Positions 25,701-38,496 of a stretch of 64,000 nt of DNA are shown here, piece after piece. The notes under the pieces are model-generated. The model saw only the letters and a program-made list of their open reading frames with translations, was not told the DNA's origin and did not search any database. The stretch is from Polytrichum commune. Taxonomy: Eukaryota; Streptophyta; Polytrichopsida; Polytrichales; Polytrichaceae. The translations under genes and the position numbers were made by a program. Each line of letters starts with the position of its first letter. The stretch's first letter is position 1. The DNA lies in assembly GCA_950295325.1 (NCBI GenBank), contig OX485805.1, forward strand, positions 434,501-498,500. Direction: 5' to 3'.

Positions 25701-28700
25701 AACAAACCAAAGTGCCTCATCCGTACACTTGTTTTGGAACACATAAAAGAGGCCTCGGATCCGATGCCTCATTCACAAACTAGTTTACATCCTCAAAAAC
25801 AAGCAAAGTGCCTCATTCATACAAGTTATACTTTGAATCAAAAAACCTCAAGTGGCCTCGGGCGAAGGGCCTCGGATCCGAGGCCTTACACACAAACTAG
25901 TTTACATACTCAAAACCAACCAAAGTGCCTCTTCCGTACACTTGTTTTGGAACACATAAAAGAGGCCTCGGATCCGAGGCCTCATTCACAAACTAGTTTA
26001 CATACTCAAAACAAACCAAAGTGCCTCATCCGTACACTTGTTTTGGAACACATAAAAGAGGCCTCGGATCCGAGGCCTCATTCACAAACTAGTTTACATA
26101 CTCAAAACAAACCAAAGTGCCTCATCCGTACACTTGTTTTGGAACACATAAAAGAGGCCTCGGATCCGAGGCCTCATTCACAAACTAGTTTGCATACTCA
26201 AAACAAACCAAAGTGCCTCATCCGTACACTTGTTTTGGAACACATAAAAGAGGCCTCGGATCCGAGGCCTCATTCACAAACTAGTTTACATCCTCAAAAA
26301 CAAGCAAAGTGCCTACACTTGTTTTGTAATACATAAAAGATGGCTCGGATCCGAGGCCTCATTCACAAACTAGTTTACATACTCAAAACAAACCAAAGTG
26401 CCTCATCCGTACACTTGTTTTGGAACGCATAAAAGAGGCCTCGGATCCGAGGCCTCATTCACAAACTAGTTTGCATACTCAAAACAAACCAAAGTGCCTC
26501 ATCCGTACACTTGTTTTGGAACACATAAAAGAGGCCTCGGATCCGATGCCTCATTCACAAACTAGTTTACATCCTCAAAAACAAGCAAAGTGCCTCATTC
26601 ATACAAGTTATACTTTGAATCAAAAAACCTCAAGTGGCCTCGGGCGAAGGGCCTCGGATCCGAGGCCTTACACACAAACTAGTTTACATACTCAAAACCA
26701 ACCAAAGTGCCTCTTCCGTACACTTGTTTTGGAACACATAAAAGAGGCCTCGGATCCGAGGCCTCATTCACAAACTAGTTTACATACTCAAAACAAACCA
26801 AAGTGCCTCATCCGTACACTTGTTTTGGAACACATAAAAGAGGCCTCGGATCCGAGGCCTCATTCACAAACTAGTTTACATACTCAAAACAAACCAAAGT
26901 GCCTCATCCGTACACTTGTTTTGGAACACATAAAAGAGGCCTCGGATCCGAGGCCGCATTCACAACCTAGTTTACATCGTCAAAAACAAGCAAAGTGCCT
27001 CATTCATACAAGTTATACTTTGAATCAAAAAACCTCAAGGGGCCTCGGCCGAGAGGCCTCGGATCCGAGCCCTTACACACAAACTAGTTTACATACTCAA
27101 AACCAACCAAAGTGCCTCTTCCGTACACTTGTTTTGGAACACATAAAAGAGGCCTCGGATCTGAGGCCTCATTCACAAACTAGTTTACATACTCAAAACA
27201 AACCAAAGTGCCTCATCCGTACACTTGTTTTGGAACACATAAAAGAGGCCTCGGATCCGAGGCCTCATTCACAAACTAGTTTACATCCTCAAAAACAAGC
27301 AAAGTGCCTCATTCATACAAGTTATACTTTGAATCAAAAAACCTCAAGTGGCCTCGGCCGAGAGGCCTCGGATCCGAGGCCTTCCACACAAACTAGTTTA
27401 CATACTCAAAACCAACCAAAGTGCCTCTTCCGTACACTTGTTTTGGAACACATAAAAGAGGCCTCGGATCCGAGGCCTCATTCACAAACTAGTTTACATA
27501 CTCAAAACAAACCAAAGTGCCTCATCCGTACACTTGTTTTGGAACACATAAAAGAGGCCTCGGCTCCGAGGCCGCATTCACAAACTAGTTTACATCGTCA
27601 AAAACAAGCAAAGTGCCTCATTCATACAAGTTATACTTTGAATCAAAAAACCTCAAGGGGCCTCGGCCGAGAGGCCTCGGATCCGAGGCCTTACACACAA
27701 ACTAGTTTACATACTCAAAACAAACCAAAGTGCCTCTTCCGTACACTTGTTTTGGAACACATAAAAGAGGCCTCGGATCTGAGGCCTCATTCACAAACTA
27801 GTTTACATACTCAAAACAAACCAAAGTGCCTCATCCGTACACTTGTTTTGGAACACATAAAAGAGGCCTCGGATCCGAGGCCTCATTCACAAACTAGTTT
27901 ACATCCTCAAAAACAAGCAAAGTGCCTCATTCATACAAGTTATACTTTGAATCAAAAAACCTCAAGTGTCCTCGGCCGAGAGGCCTCGGATCCGAGGCCT
28001 TACACACTAACTAGTTTACATACTCAAAACCAACCAAAGTGCCTCTTCCGTACACTTGTTTTGGAACACATAAAAGAGGCCTCGGATCCGAGGCCTCATT
28101 CACAAACTAGTTTACATACTCAAAACAAACCAAAGTGCCTCATCCGTACACTTGTTTTGGAACACATAAAAGAGGCCTCGGATCCGAGGCCGCATTCACA
28201 AACTACTTTACATCGTCAAAAACAAGCAAAGTGCCTCATTCATACAAGTTATACTTTGAATCAAAAAACCTCAAGTGGCCTCGGCCGAGAGGCCTCGGAT
28301 CCGAGGCCTTTCACACAAACTAGTTTACATACTCAAAACCAACCAAAGCGCCTCTTCCGTACACTTGTTTTGGAACACATAAAAGAGGGCTCGGATCCGA
28401 GGCCTCATTCACAAACTAGTTTACATACTCAAAACAAACCAAAGTGCCTCATCCGTACACTTGTTTTGGAACACATAAAAGAGGCCTCGGATCCGAGGCC
28501 TCATTCACAAACTAGTTTACATCCTCAAAAACAAGCAAAGTGCCTCATTCATACAAGTTATACTTTGAATCAAAAAACCTCAAGTGGCCTCGGCCGAGAG
28601 GCCTCGGATCCGAGGCCTTGCACACAAACTAGTTTACATACTCAAAACCAACCAAAGTGCCTCTTCCGTACACTTGTTTTGGAACACATAAAAGAGGCCT

Positions 28701-31700
28701 CGGATCCGAGGCCTCATTCACAAACTAGTTTACATACTCAAAACAAACCAAAGTGCCTCATCCGTACACTTGTTTTGGAACACATAAAAGAGGCCTCGGA
28801 TCCGAGGCCTCATTCACAAACTAGTTTGCATACTCAAAACAAACCAAAGTGCCTCATCCGTACACTTGTTTTGGAACACACAAAAGAGGCCTCGGATCCG
28901 AGGCCTCATTCACAAACTAGTTTACATCCTCAAAAACAAGCAAAGTGCCTACACTTGTTTTGGAATACATAAAAGATACCTCGGATCCGAGGCCTCATTC
29001 ACAAACTAGTTCACATACTCAAAACAAACCAAAGTGCCTCATCCGTACACTTGTTTTGGAACACATAAAAGAGGCCTCGGATCCGAGGCCTCATTCACAA
29101 ACTAGTTTGCATACTCAAAACAAACCAAAGTGCCTCATCCGTACACTTGTTTTGGAACACATAAAAGAGGCCTCGGATCCGAGGCCTCATTCACAAACTA
29201 GTTTACATCCTCAAAAACAAGCAAAGTGCCTACATTTGTTTTGGAATACATAAAAGATACCTCGGATCCGAGGCCTCATTCACAAACTAGTTCACATACT
29301 CAAAACAAACCAAAGTGCCTCATCCGTACACTTGTTTTGGAACACATAAAAGAGGCCTCGGATCCGAGGCCTCATTCACAAACTAGTTTGCATACTCAAA
29401 ACAAACCAAAGTGCCTCATCCGTACACTTGTTTTGGAACACATAAAAGAGGCCTCGGATCCGAGGCCTCATTCACAAACTAGTTTACATCCTCAAAAACA
29501 AGCAAAGTGCCTACATTTGTTTTGGAATACATAAAAGATATCTCGGATCCGAGGCCTCATTCACAAACTAGTTCACATACTCAAAACAAACCAAAGTGCC
29601 TCATCCGTACACTTGTTTTGGAACACATAAAAGAGGCCTCGGATCCGAGGCCTCATTCACAAACTAGTTTGCATACTCAAAACAAACCAAAGTGCCTCAT
29701 CCGTACACTTGTTTTGGAACACATAAAAGAGGCCTCGGATCCGAGGCCTCATTCACAAACTAGTTTACATCCTCAAAAACAAGCAAAGTGCCTACACTTG
29801 TTTTGGAATACATAAAAGATGCCTCGGATCCGAGGCCTCATTCACAAACTAGTTTACATACTCAAAATAAACCAAAGTGCCTCATCCGTACACTTGTTTT
29901 GGAACGCATAAAAGAGGCCTCGGATCCGAGGCCTCATTCACAAACTAGTTTACATACTCAAAACAAACCAAAGTGCCTCATCCGTACACTTGTTTTGGAA
30001 CACATAAAAGAGGCCTCGGATCCGATGCCTCATTCACAAACTAGTTTACATCCTCAAAAACAAGCAAAGTACCTCATTCATACAAGTTATACTTTGAATC
30101 AAAAAACCTCAAGTGGCCTCGGCCGAAGGGCCTCGGATCCGAGGCCTTACACACAAACTAGTTTACATACTCAAAACCAACCAAAGTGCCTCTTCCGTAC
30201 ACTTGTTTTGGAACACATAAAAGAGGCCTCGGATCCGAGGCCTCATTCACAAACTAGTTTACATACTCAAAACAAACCAAAGTGCCTCATCCGTACACTT
30301 GTTTTGGAACACATAAAAGAGGCCTCGGATCCGAGGCCTCATTCACAAACTAGTTTGCATACTCAAAACAAACCAAAGTGCCTCATCCGTACACTTGTTT
30401 TGGAACACATAAAAGAGGCCTCGGATCCGAGGCCTCATTCACAAACTAGTTTACATCCTCAAAAACAAGCAAAGTGCCTACACTTGTTTTGTAATACATA
30501 AAAGATGGCTCGGATCCGAGGCCTCATTCACAAACTAGTTTACATACTCAAAACAAACCAAAGTGCCTCATCCGTACACTTGTTTTGGAACGCATAAAAG
30601 AGGCCTCGGATCCGAGGCCTCATTCACAAACTAGTTTGCATACTCAAAACAAACCAAAGTGCCTCATCCGTACACTTGTTTTGGAACACATAAAAGAGGC
30701 CTCGGATCCGATGCCTCATTCACAAACTAGTTTACATCCTCAAAAACAAGCAAAGTGCCTCATTCATACAAGTTATACTTTGAATCAAAAAACCTCAAGT
30801 GGCCTCGGGCGAAGGGCCTCGGATCCGAGGCCTTACACACAAACTAGTTTACATACTCAAAACCAACCAAAGTGCCTCTTCCGTACACTTGTTTTGGAAC
30901 ACATAAAAGAGGCCTCGGATCCGAGGCCTCATTCACAAACTAGTTTACATACTCAAAACAAACCAAAGTGCCTCATCCGTACACTTGTTTTGGAACACAT
31001 AAAAGAGGCCTCGGATCCGAGGCCTCATTCACAAACTAGTTTACATACTCAAAACAAACCAAAGTGCCTCATCCGTACACTTGTTTTGGAACACATAAAA
31101 GAGGCCTCGGATCCGAGGCCGCATTCACAAACTAGTTTACATCGTCAAAAACAAGCAAAGTGCCTCATTCATACAAGTTATACTTTGAATCAAAAAACCT
31201 CAAGGGGCCTCGGCCGAGAGGCCTCGGATCCGAGCCCTTACACACAAACTAGTTTACATACTCAAAACCAACCAAAGTGCCTCTTCCGTACACTTGTTTT
31301 GGAACACATAAAAGAGGCCTCGGATCTGAGGCCTCATTCACAAACTAGTTTACATACTCAAAACAAACCAAAGTGCCTCATCCGTACACTTGTTTTGGAA
31401 CACATAAAAGAGGCCTCGGATCCGAGGCCTCATTCACAAACTAGTTTACATCCTCAAAAACAAGCAAAGTGCCTCATTCATACAAGTTATACTTTGAATC
31501 AAAAAACCTCAAGTGGCCTCGGCCGAGAGGCCTCGGATCCGAGGCCTTCCACACAAACTAGTTTACATACTCAAAACCAACCAAAGTGCCTCTTCCGTAC
31601 ACTTGTTTTGGAACACATAAAAGAGGCCTCGGATCCGAGGCCTCATTCACAAACTAGTTTACATACTCAAAACAAACCAAAGTGCCTCATCCGTACACTT

Positions 31701-34700
31701 GTTTTGGAACACATAAAAGAGGCCTCGGCTCCGAGGCCGCATTCACAAACTAGTTTACATCGTCAAAAACAAGCAAAGTGCCTCATTCATACAAGTTATA
31801 CTTTGAATCAAAAAACCTCAAGGGGCCTCGGCCGAGAGGCCTCGGATCCGAGGCCTTACACACAAACTAGTTTACATACTCAAAACAAACCAAAGTGCCT
31901 CTTCCGTACACTTGTTTTGGAACACATAAAAGAGGCCTCGGATCTGAGGCCTCATTCACAAACTAGTTTACATACTCAAAACAAACCAAAGTGCCTCATC
32001 CGTACACTTGTTTTGGAACACATAAAAGAGGCCTCGGATCCGAGGCCTCATTCACAAACTAGTTTACATCCTCAAAAACAAGCAAAGTGCCTCATTCATA
32101 CAAGTTATACTTTGAATCAAAAAACCTCAAGTGTCCTCGGCCGAGAGGCCTCGGATCCGAGGCCTTACACACTAACTAGTTTACATACTCAAAACCAACC
32201 AAAGTGCCTCTTCCGTACACTTGTTTTGGAACACATAAAAGAGGCCTCGGATCCGAGGCCTCATTCACAAACTAGTTTACATACTCAAAACAAACCAAAG
32301 TGCCTCATCCGTACACTTGTTTTGGAACACATAAAAGAGGCCTCGGATCCGAGGCCGCATTCACAAACTACTTTACATCGTCAAAAACAAGCAAAGTGCC
32401 TCATTCATACAAGTTATACTTTGAATCAAAAAACCTCAAGTGGCCTCGGCCGAGAGGCCTCGGATCCGAGGCCTTTCACACAAACTAGTTTACATACTCA
32501 AAACCAACCAAAGCGCCTCTTCCGTACACTTGTTTTGGAACACATAAAAGAGGCCTCGGATCCGAGGCCTCATTCACAAACTAGTTTACATACTCAAAAC
32601 AAACCAAAGTGCCTCATCCGTACACTTGTTTTGGAACACATAAAAGAGGCCTCGGATCCGAGGCCTCATTCACAAACTAGTTTACATCCTCAAAAACAAG
32701 CAAAGTGCCTCATTCATACAAGTTATACTTTGAATCAAAAAACCTCAAGTGGCCTCGGCCGAGAGGCCTCGGATCCGAGGCCTTGCACACAAACTAGTTT
32801 ACATACTCAAAACCAACCAAAGTGCCTCTTCCGTACACTTGTTTTGGAACACATAAAAGAGGCCTCGGATCCGAGGCCTCATTCACAAACTAGTTTACAT
32901 ACTCAAAACAAACCAAAGTGCCTCATCCGTACACTTGTTTTGGAACACATAAAAGAGGCCTCGGATCCGAGGCCTCATTCACAAACTAGTTTACATCCTC
33001 AAAAACAAGCAAAGTGCCTCATTCATACAAGTTATACTTTGAATCAAAAAACCTCAAGTGGCCTCGGCCGAGAGGCCTCGGATCCGAGGCCTTGCACACA
33101 AACTAGTTTACATACTCAAAACCAACCAAAGTGCCTCTTCCGTACACTTGTTTTGGAACACATAAAAGAGGCCTCGGATCCGAGGCCTCATTCACAAACT
33201 AGTTTACATACTCAAAACAAACCAAAGTGCCTCATCCGTACACTTGTTTTGGAACACATAAAAGAGGCCTCGGATCCGAGGCCGCATTCACAAACTACTT
33301 TACATCGTCAAAAACAAGCAAAGTGCCTCATTCATACAAGTTATACTTTGAATCAAAAAACCTCAAGTGGCCTCGGCCGAGAGGCCTCGGATCCGAGGCC
33401 TTTCACACAAACTAGTTTACATACTCAAAACCAACCAAAGCGCCTCTTCCGTACACTTGTTTTGGAACACATAAAAGAGGCCTCGGATCCGAGGCCTCAT
33501 TCACAAACTAGTTTACATACTCAAAACAAACCAAAGTGCCTCATCCGTACACTTGTTTTGGAACACATAAAAGAGGCCTCGGATCCGAGGCCTCATTCAC
33601 AAACTAGTTTACATCCTCAAAAACAAGCAAAGTGCCTCATTCATACAAGTTATACTTTGAATCAAAAAACCTCAAGTGGCCTCGGCCGAGAGGCCTCGGA
33701 TCCGAGGCCTTGCACACAAACTAGTTTACATACTCAAAACCAACCAAAGTGCCTCTTCCGTACACTTGTTTTGGAACACATAAAAGAGGCCTCGGATCCG
33801 AGGCCTCATTCACAAACTAGTTTACATACTCAAAACAAACCAAAGTGCCTCATCCGTACACTTGTTTTGGAACACATAAAAGAGGCCTCGGATCCGAGGC
33901 CTCATTCACAAACTAGTTTACATCCTCAAAAACAAGCAAAGTGCCTCATTCATACAAGTTATACTTTGAATCAAAAAACCTCAAGTGGCCTCGGCCGAGA
34001 GGCCTCGGATCCGAGGCCTTGCACACAAACTAGTTTACATACTCAAAACCAACCAAAGTGCCTCTTCCGTACACTTGTTTTGGAACACATAAAAGAGGCC
34101 TCGGATCCGAGGCCTCATTCACAAACTAGTTTACATACTCAAAACAAACCAAAGTGCCTCATCCGTATACTTGTTTTGGAACACATAAAAGAGGCCTTGG
34201 ATCCGAGGCCTCATTCACAAACTAGTTTGCATACTCAAAACAAACCAAAGTGCCTCATCCGTACACTTGTTTTGGAACACATAAAAGAGGCCTCGGATCC
34301 GAGGCCTCATTCACAAACTAGTTTGCATACTCAAAACAAACCAAAGTGCCTCATCCGTACACTTGTTTTGGAACACATAAAAGAGGCCTCGGATCCGAGG
34401 CCTCATTCACAAACAAGTTTACATCCTCAAAAACAAGCAAAGTGCCTCATACATACAAGTTATACTTTGAATCAAAAAACCTCAAGTGGCCTCGGCCGAG
34501 AGGGCTCGGATCCGAGGCCTTTCACACAAACTAGTTTACATACTCAAAACCAACCAAGGTGCCTCTTCCGTACACTTGTTTTGGAACACATAAAAGAGGC
34601 CTCGGATCCGAGGCCTCATTCACAAACTAATTTACATACTCAAAACAAACCAAAGTGCCTCATCCGTACACATGTTTTGGAACACATAAAAGAGGCCTCG

Positions 34701-34895
34701 GATCCGAGGCCTCATTCACAAACTAGTTTACATCCTCAAAAACAAGCAAAGTGCCTCATTCATACAAGTTATACTTTGAATCAAAAAACCTCAAGTTGCC
34801 TCGGCCGAGAGGCCTCGGATCCGAGGCCTCACACACAAACTAGTTTACATACTCAGAACCAACCAAAGTGCCTCATAAAGACATGCCTAACCAAG
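19792..34895. repeat. Core satellite array, 96- and 117-bp units on a 22-bp palindrome
   Basis: About 15 kb of tandem units, roughly 145 by length. Each carries GAGGCCTCGGA plus its reverse complement, giving one 22-bp perfect palindrome with a central GGATCC. Type A is 96 bp (for example palindrome starts 20,102 and 20,198). Type B is 117 bp (20,198 to 20,315) and has a second short palindrome CTCGGCCGAG beside the main one. A rarer 89-bp junction unit occurs at 24.66, 24.84, 28.95, 29.23, 29.51 and 29.79 kb. Because 96 and 117 are multiples of three and one plus-strand frame lacks stops, long open frames arise (for example 30,585-34,991). I do not regard these as genes. Higher-order repeats are described in the findings. 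Confidence 0.97.
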
Positions 34896-35049
34896 TTACT
34901 TGTTTCATGGCCCACGGGCGTTCGCCCATGGGGCACAAGGCAGAGAGCAAGGAATCAGAAATGGAAGAAAGGTGACATTCCATTAGTTTGAGAAGTCAAG
35001 AACCTCACCTCTCTCAAAACCCTACCTCTCACATACTCAAACTTACACA

Positions 35050-36035
35050 AATATGAGGCCTCGGATCCGAGGCCTCTTCCCGTACCTCCTTCTTATGCAC
35101 TACACAAAACAAGACAAGACCGAGAGCAATTGATGTGCACATAACATTTTGATTTTTCAAGCACAAACCTACCCACAAATAAAAGGCCTCAGATCCGAGG
35201 CCTCTTCCTATGGCTCCCAGTTATGCACTACACAATAGAAGAAACGGCCGAGAGCAAGGAATCAAGAAAGCAAGAAAGTCGACATTCCATTAGGTTGAGA
35301 AATCAAGAACCTCGCCTCTCTCAAAACCCTACCTCTCACATACTCAAACTTACACAGATATGAGGCCTCGGATCCGAGGCCTCTTGCCCTAGCTCGTTCT
35401 TGTGCACTACACAAAACGAGCCAAGGCCGAGAGCAATTGATGTGCACATAACATTTTGATTTCTCAAGCACAAACCTACCCACAAATAAGAGGCCTCTTC
35501 CTATGGCTCCCACTTATGCACTACACAATAGAAGAAATGGCCGAGAGCAAGGAATCAAGAAAGCAAGAAAGTTGACCTTCCATTAGTTTGAGAAATCAAG
35601 AACCTCACCTCTCTCAAAACCCTACCTCTCACATACTCAAACTTACACAAATAAGAGGCCTCGGATCCGAGGCCTCTTCCCCTAGCTCCTTCTTATGCAC
35701 TACACAAAACAAGACAAGGCCGAGAGCAATTGATGTGCACATAACATTTTGATTTTTCAAGCACAAACCTACCCACAAATAAGAGGCCTTGGATCCGAGG
35801 CCTCTTCCTATGGCTCCCACTTATGCACTACACAATAGAAGAAATGGCCGAGAGCAAGGAATCAAGAAAGCAAGAAAGTCGACATTCCATTAGTTTGAGA
35901 AATCAAGAACCTCGCCTCTCTCAAAACCCTACCTTTCACATACTCAAACTTACACAAATATGAGGTCTCGGATCCGAGGCCTCTTCCCCTAGCTCGTTCT
36001 TGTGCACTACACAAAACGAGACAAGGCCGAGATCA
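35050..36035. repeat. Right-edge satellite subarray with ~305-bp higher-order unit
   Basis: The palindrome recurs near 35,054, 35,183, 35,361, 35,657, 35,786 and 35,965, alternating between two spacer types. A longer unit that includes 'gagaaatcaagaacctc' and 'ctctcaaaaccctacctctc' repeats about every 305 bp. One copy near 35,490 has lost its left arm and central part. Spacer text resembles the left-edge subarray (18.1-19.0 kb) more than the core, as expected if the core expanded inside an older array. Confidence 0.85.
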
Positions 36036-36221
36036 ACATGATGTGCACATAACCTTTTGATTTTTCAAGCACAAACATACCTTTCCTGACATGTTCCTAA
36101 ACCCAAATCAAGACAAGGCCGAAAGCAAGTCAAGCTGATATTTCAAATACTATGAGAAATCAAGGTGATAGAAAGCAAAAACGTTGGCGAACATAGCTTG
36201 GCCGAGATCCCGACACCTTAC

Positions 36222-37170
36222 CAGAATTTGGAGTATGCCCTCCACTGAAGCCCCTATATTGGCGCCACTATCTTCCGAGGTCCCGTCCTCTGTCGGCGAT
36301 ATTGGAGTGCTTCTCGAATCTCCGAGGTTTACTTGCGCCATTCCTCTCCCGCGGCCACGCCCTCGCCTTGATGTTTGTTGTGTTCCGCCCGCCTTGCTTC
36401 GCATAAATCTTGAAGCAGGGGTCACAACATCCACACTTAGGGTTTCTACGCATGGGTCTCCTCCTTCAGCTCTTTCGCGGCCTCCCAACAAATTTGATTT
36501 CAGATCTTCCTTTGCCGTTTTCCTCTTGGACGCCTTCATTTTTTCTCTTGCTTGAATCGTTGGTTGTCCCGACATCGGTTCTCGCTCTTCTAACGCCTTC
36601 TCAATTTGTTGTGCTACCTCCTTGTTGTCTTCTTCGTAGATATTTCCACTATCTCCACTCCCCCCCTCTTCCTATATTTAAGATAAAACAATGTTTATAA
36701 CAATGATGACAAACCATAATATCTAAAAGAAAAGTTGTTTCACAGTTGAATATGTTCTACCATTTTCATTATGTGCTCAAACAACTGAATATATGGAGAA
36801 CCCGAAGAATACGTACGACACTTGTAGAGTTTGTCTCTTCGCGTGAGTCCTCTTGGATGCTGTCGTTTCCCAACTCCTCCACTTCTGCCATTGGTTGCGC
36901 TTTACTTCCGTCCGCCTCTTCTACAATCGGTGATAAATGAAAAGGCCGAATCCCACAGTCTAGCCTCCACGAAGGTTTCCGCAGGTCCTTTATGCTTTGG
37001 CTCAAATCCTTGGGCGTCCCACGGCCCTCGATTGGCGCTTTCCTTGCCTGTGACTTTTGTGTCCTCACTGTCTTTCTCTTCTTATCAGTGTAATGTGTAG
37101 ACGATCGCCTCCTCTTCTTTTTCTTAGATGGTTCCGTTGTCAGAGGTTGTGAATTGCCTATTTCCTTCAT
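36222..37170 (-). CDS. 5' exons of split gene: basic, probably nuclear N-terminal region
   Basis: Two exons on the minus strand: 37,170-36,817 (118 codons) and 36,671-36,222 (150 codons), joined by an intron with donor GTACGT and acceptor ATATAG that keeps phase 0. The ATG at 37,170 is the first in the frame. The first exon has a KKKKRRR cluster and further Lys/Arg patches, typical of nuclear localisation. The second has KASKRKTAKEDLK, an RRGRGRGRG patch and acidic/Ser-rich ends. No enzyme domain is visible. The second exon ends at a strong GTAAGG donor in phase 0, matching the acceptor at 17,965, which is why I place these exons upstream of the ParB-like exons. They could instead belong to a separate short gene. 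Confidence 0.5.
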
Positions 37171-37609
37171 GTGTTCAACCCTCCCGCAATTCAGACCTAT
37201 TCGCTCTATTTCCTTTCCACAACCTCACCACATCAAACTCACACATTGGAAAGAAAGTGAGCAATCGCATTCTTCTCAGTATATAATTGCAATACCTCCC
37301 GATGGGAGGCGCGCTTTACTATCTGACAACCATCTTTGTAATTAGGGGTATCTTTTTTTAGGATGCCTGACAGTTTTGTCTCCTTCCTGATATTCATGCG
37401 TATTTGTTTATAACTTCATCGTCATCACCATTCTCCTTCTCTATGCATCTTTGCATCTTTGTTCCTTCACGTTTGCTTTCTCTGCCTTCATGGCTTCCAC
37501 CTCAATTCTTCCTCCCGTCTCTGAGATGGCCGAACTTCGTTCACATGGCATTGGGGTCCCTATTATATTCCCCATTGGTGCACAAGGTATTGTTGTTGTC
37601 TCGGAGCTT

Positions 37610-37990
37610 CATCTGGGATTCGGCTGGGCCTAAGGCCAACCAGCTTAGCTGCTGGACTAAGGTGAGGATTTAACTGCTGGAGGGATTCGGCTGGACCTAA
37701 GGCCAACCAGCTTAGCTGCTGGACTAAGGTGAGGAGCGACTGCTGGAGGGATTCGGCTGGGCCTAAGGCCAACCAGCTTAGCTGTTGGACTAAGGTGAGG
37801 AGCGACTGCTGGAGGGATTCGGCTGGGCCTAAGGCCAACCAGCTTAGCTGCTGGACTAAGGTGAGGATTTAACTGCTGGAGGGATTCGGCTGGGCCTAAG
37901 GCCTCACCCGCTTAGCTGCTGGACTAAGGTGAGGAGCGACTGCTAGAGGGATTCGGCTGGGGCCTAAGGCCTAAGAAGCTTGGCTGCGGG
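37610..37990. repeat. 66-67-bp tandem repeat, about 5.5 copies
   Basis: The word ggattcggctgg starts at 37,616, 37,683, 37,749, 37,815, 37,882 and 37,949. Each unit includes 'cctaaggcc', 'cagcttagctgctgg' and 'actaaggtgagga'. Copies differ by a few bases and by the spacer 'atttaactgctgg' or 'gcgactgctgg'. It lies just left of the LTR element and may be part of its flank. Confidence 0.9.
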
Positions 37991-38496
37991 AAGATAATTT
38001 GGCTTGGGCCTAAGTATTTCATTAGCTCTAATTAGTCAAACTACTAGGGGGGTTGTAGTTAGGATAATCCTTTTAGGATTGATAGACCATGATAGATTAT
38101 TGCATGCCATCTTGGCTTTAGGTAGAGTTGGATTTACTAGGAAAGTAGAAGTGTGTGGGACTTTCAAATGTGTGGATGGTTACCCATTGAAGCAAGTGTT
38201 TTTAAACACTCGTACCTTTGGTTGGAATATAATACGTGCACAATCAATGGGAACTGTGGAGGATCCTAGCAAGGACAAGATAAAGGAAGTAAAAATCAAG
38301 AAGTCTAGAGGGATCTCTTTAAGGGCATGCGTGGCCAAGGCCGCGGGTTGGACCCTTGGAAAATCGAATTCCACTACGAGCAACGATGCTCACAATAATA
38401 AAGCAAAGGAGTTAAGATGAAGTTAGTGCCTTGAACATGAGAGCCATATAGCAATTCATGTTATGGTATTAGGAATTGAATGTGATTCTCAAAGCC

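Larger units (their letters stand above)
17965..36221 (-). other. Putative giant intron (18.3 kb) filled by satellite
   Basis: The exon ending at 36,222 is followed on the minus strand by a strong donor (CTG/GTAAGG), and the exon starting at 17,964 is preceded by a pyrimidine-rich TGTTCTTAG acceptor. Both sides are phase 0 and in frame. Everything between is satellite and related repeats apart from about 170 bp at the left end and 200 bp at the right end. I infer that the array grew inside one intron. An alternative is two separate genes flanking an array. Confidence 0.5.

Noticed and set aside
19877-34991. Long plus-strand open frames of up to 1,468 codons in the satellite
   Set aside because: They follow from unit lengths divisible by three in a stop-free frame of a tandem repeat. 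The repeated peptide has no known fold, frames break wherever an 89-bp unit occurs, and the region appears to be an intron of a minus-strand gene.
18134-36035. CRISPR-like array, because of palindromic repeats with spacers
   Set aside because: The spacers are themselves repeated and nearly identical, the host is a eukaryote, and no cas genes are present.
37563-37838. Minus-strand 91-codon frame in the 66-bp tandem repeat
   Set aside because: It is a translated tandem repeat (LVQQLSWLALGPAESLQQ) with no independent support.
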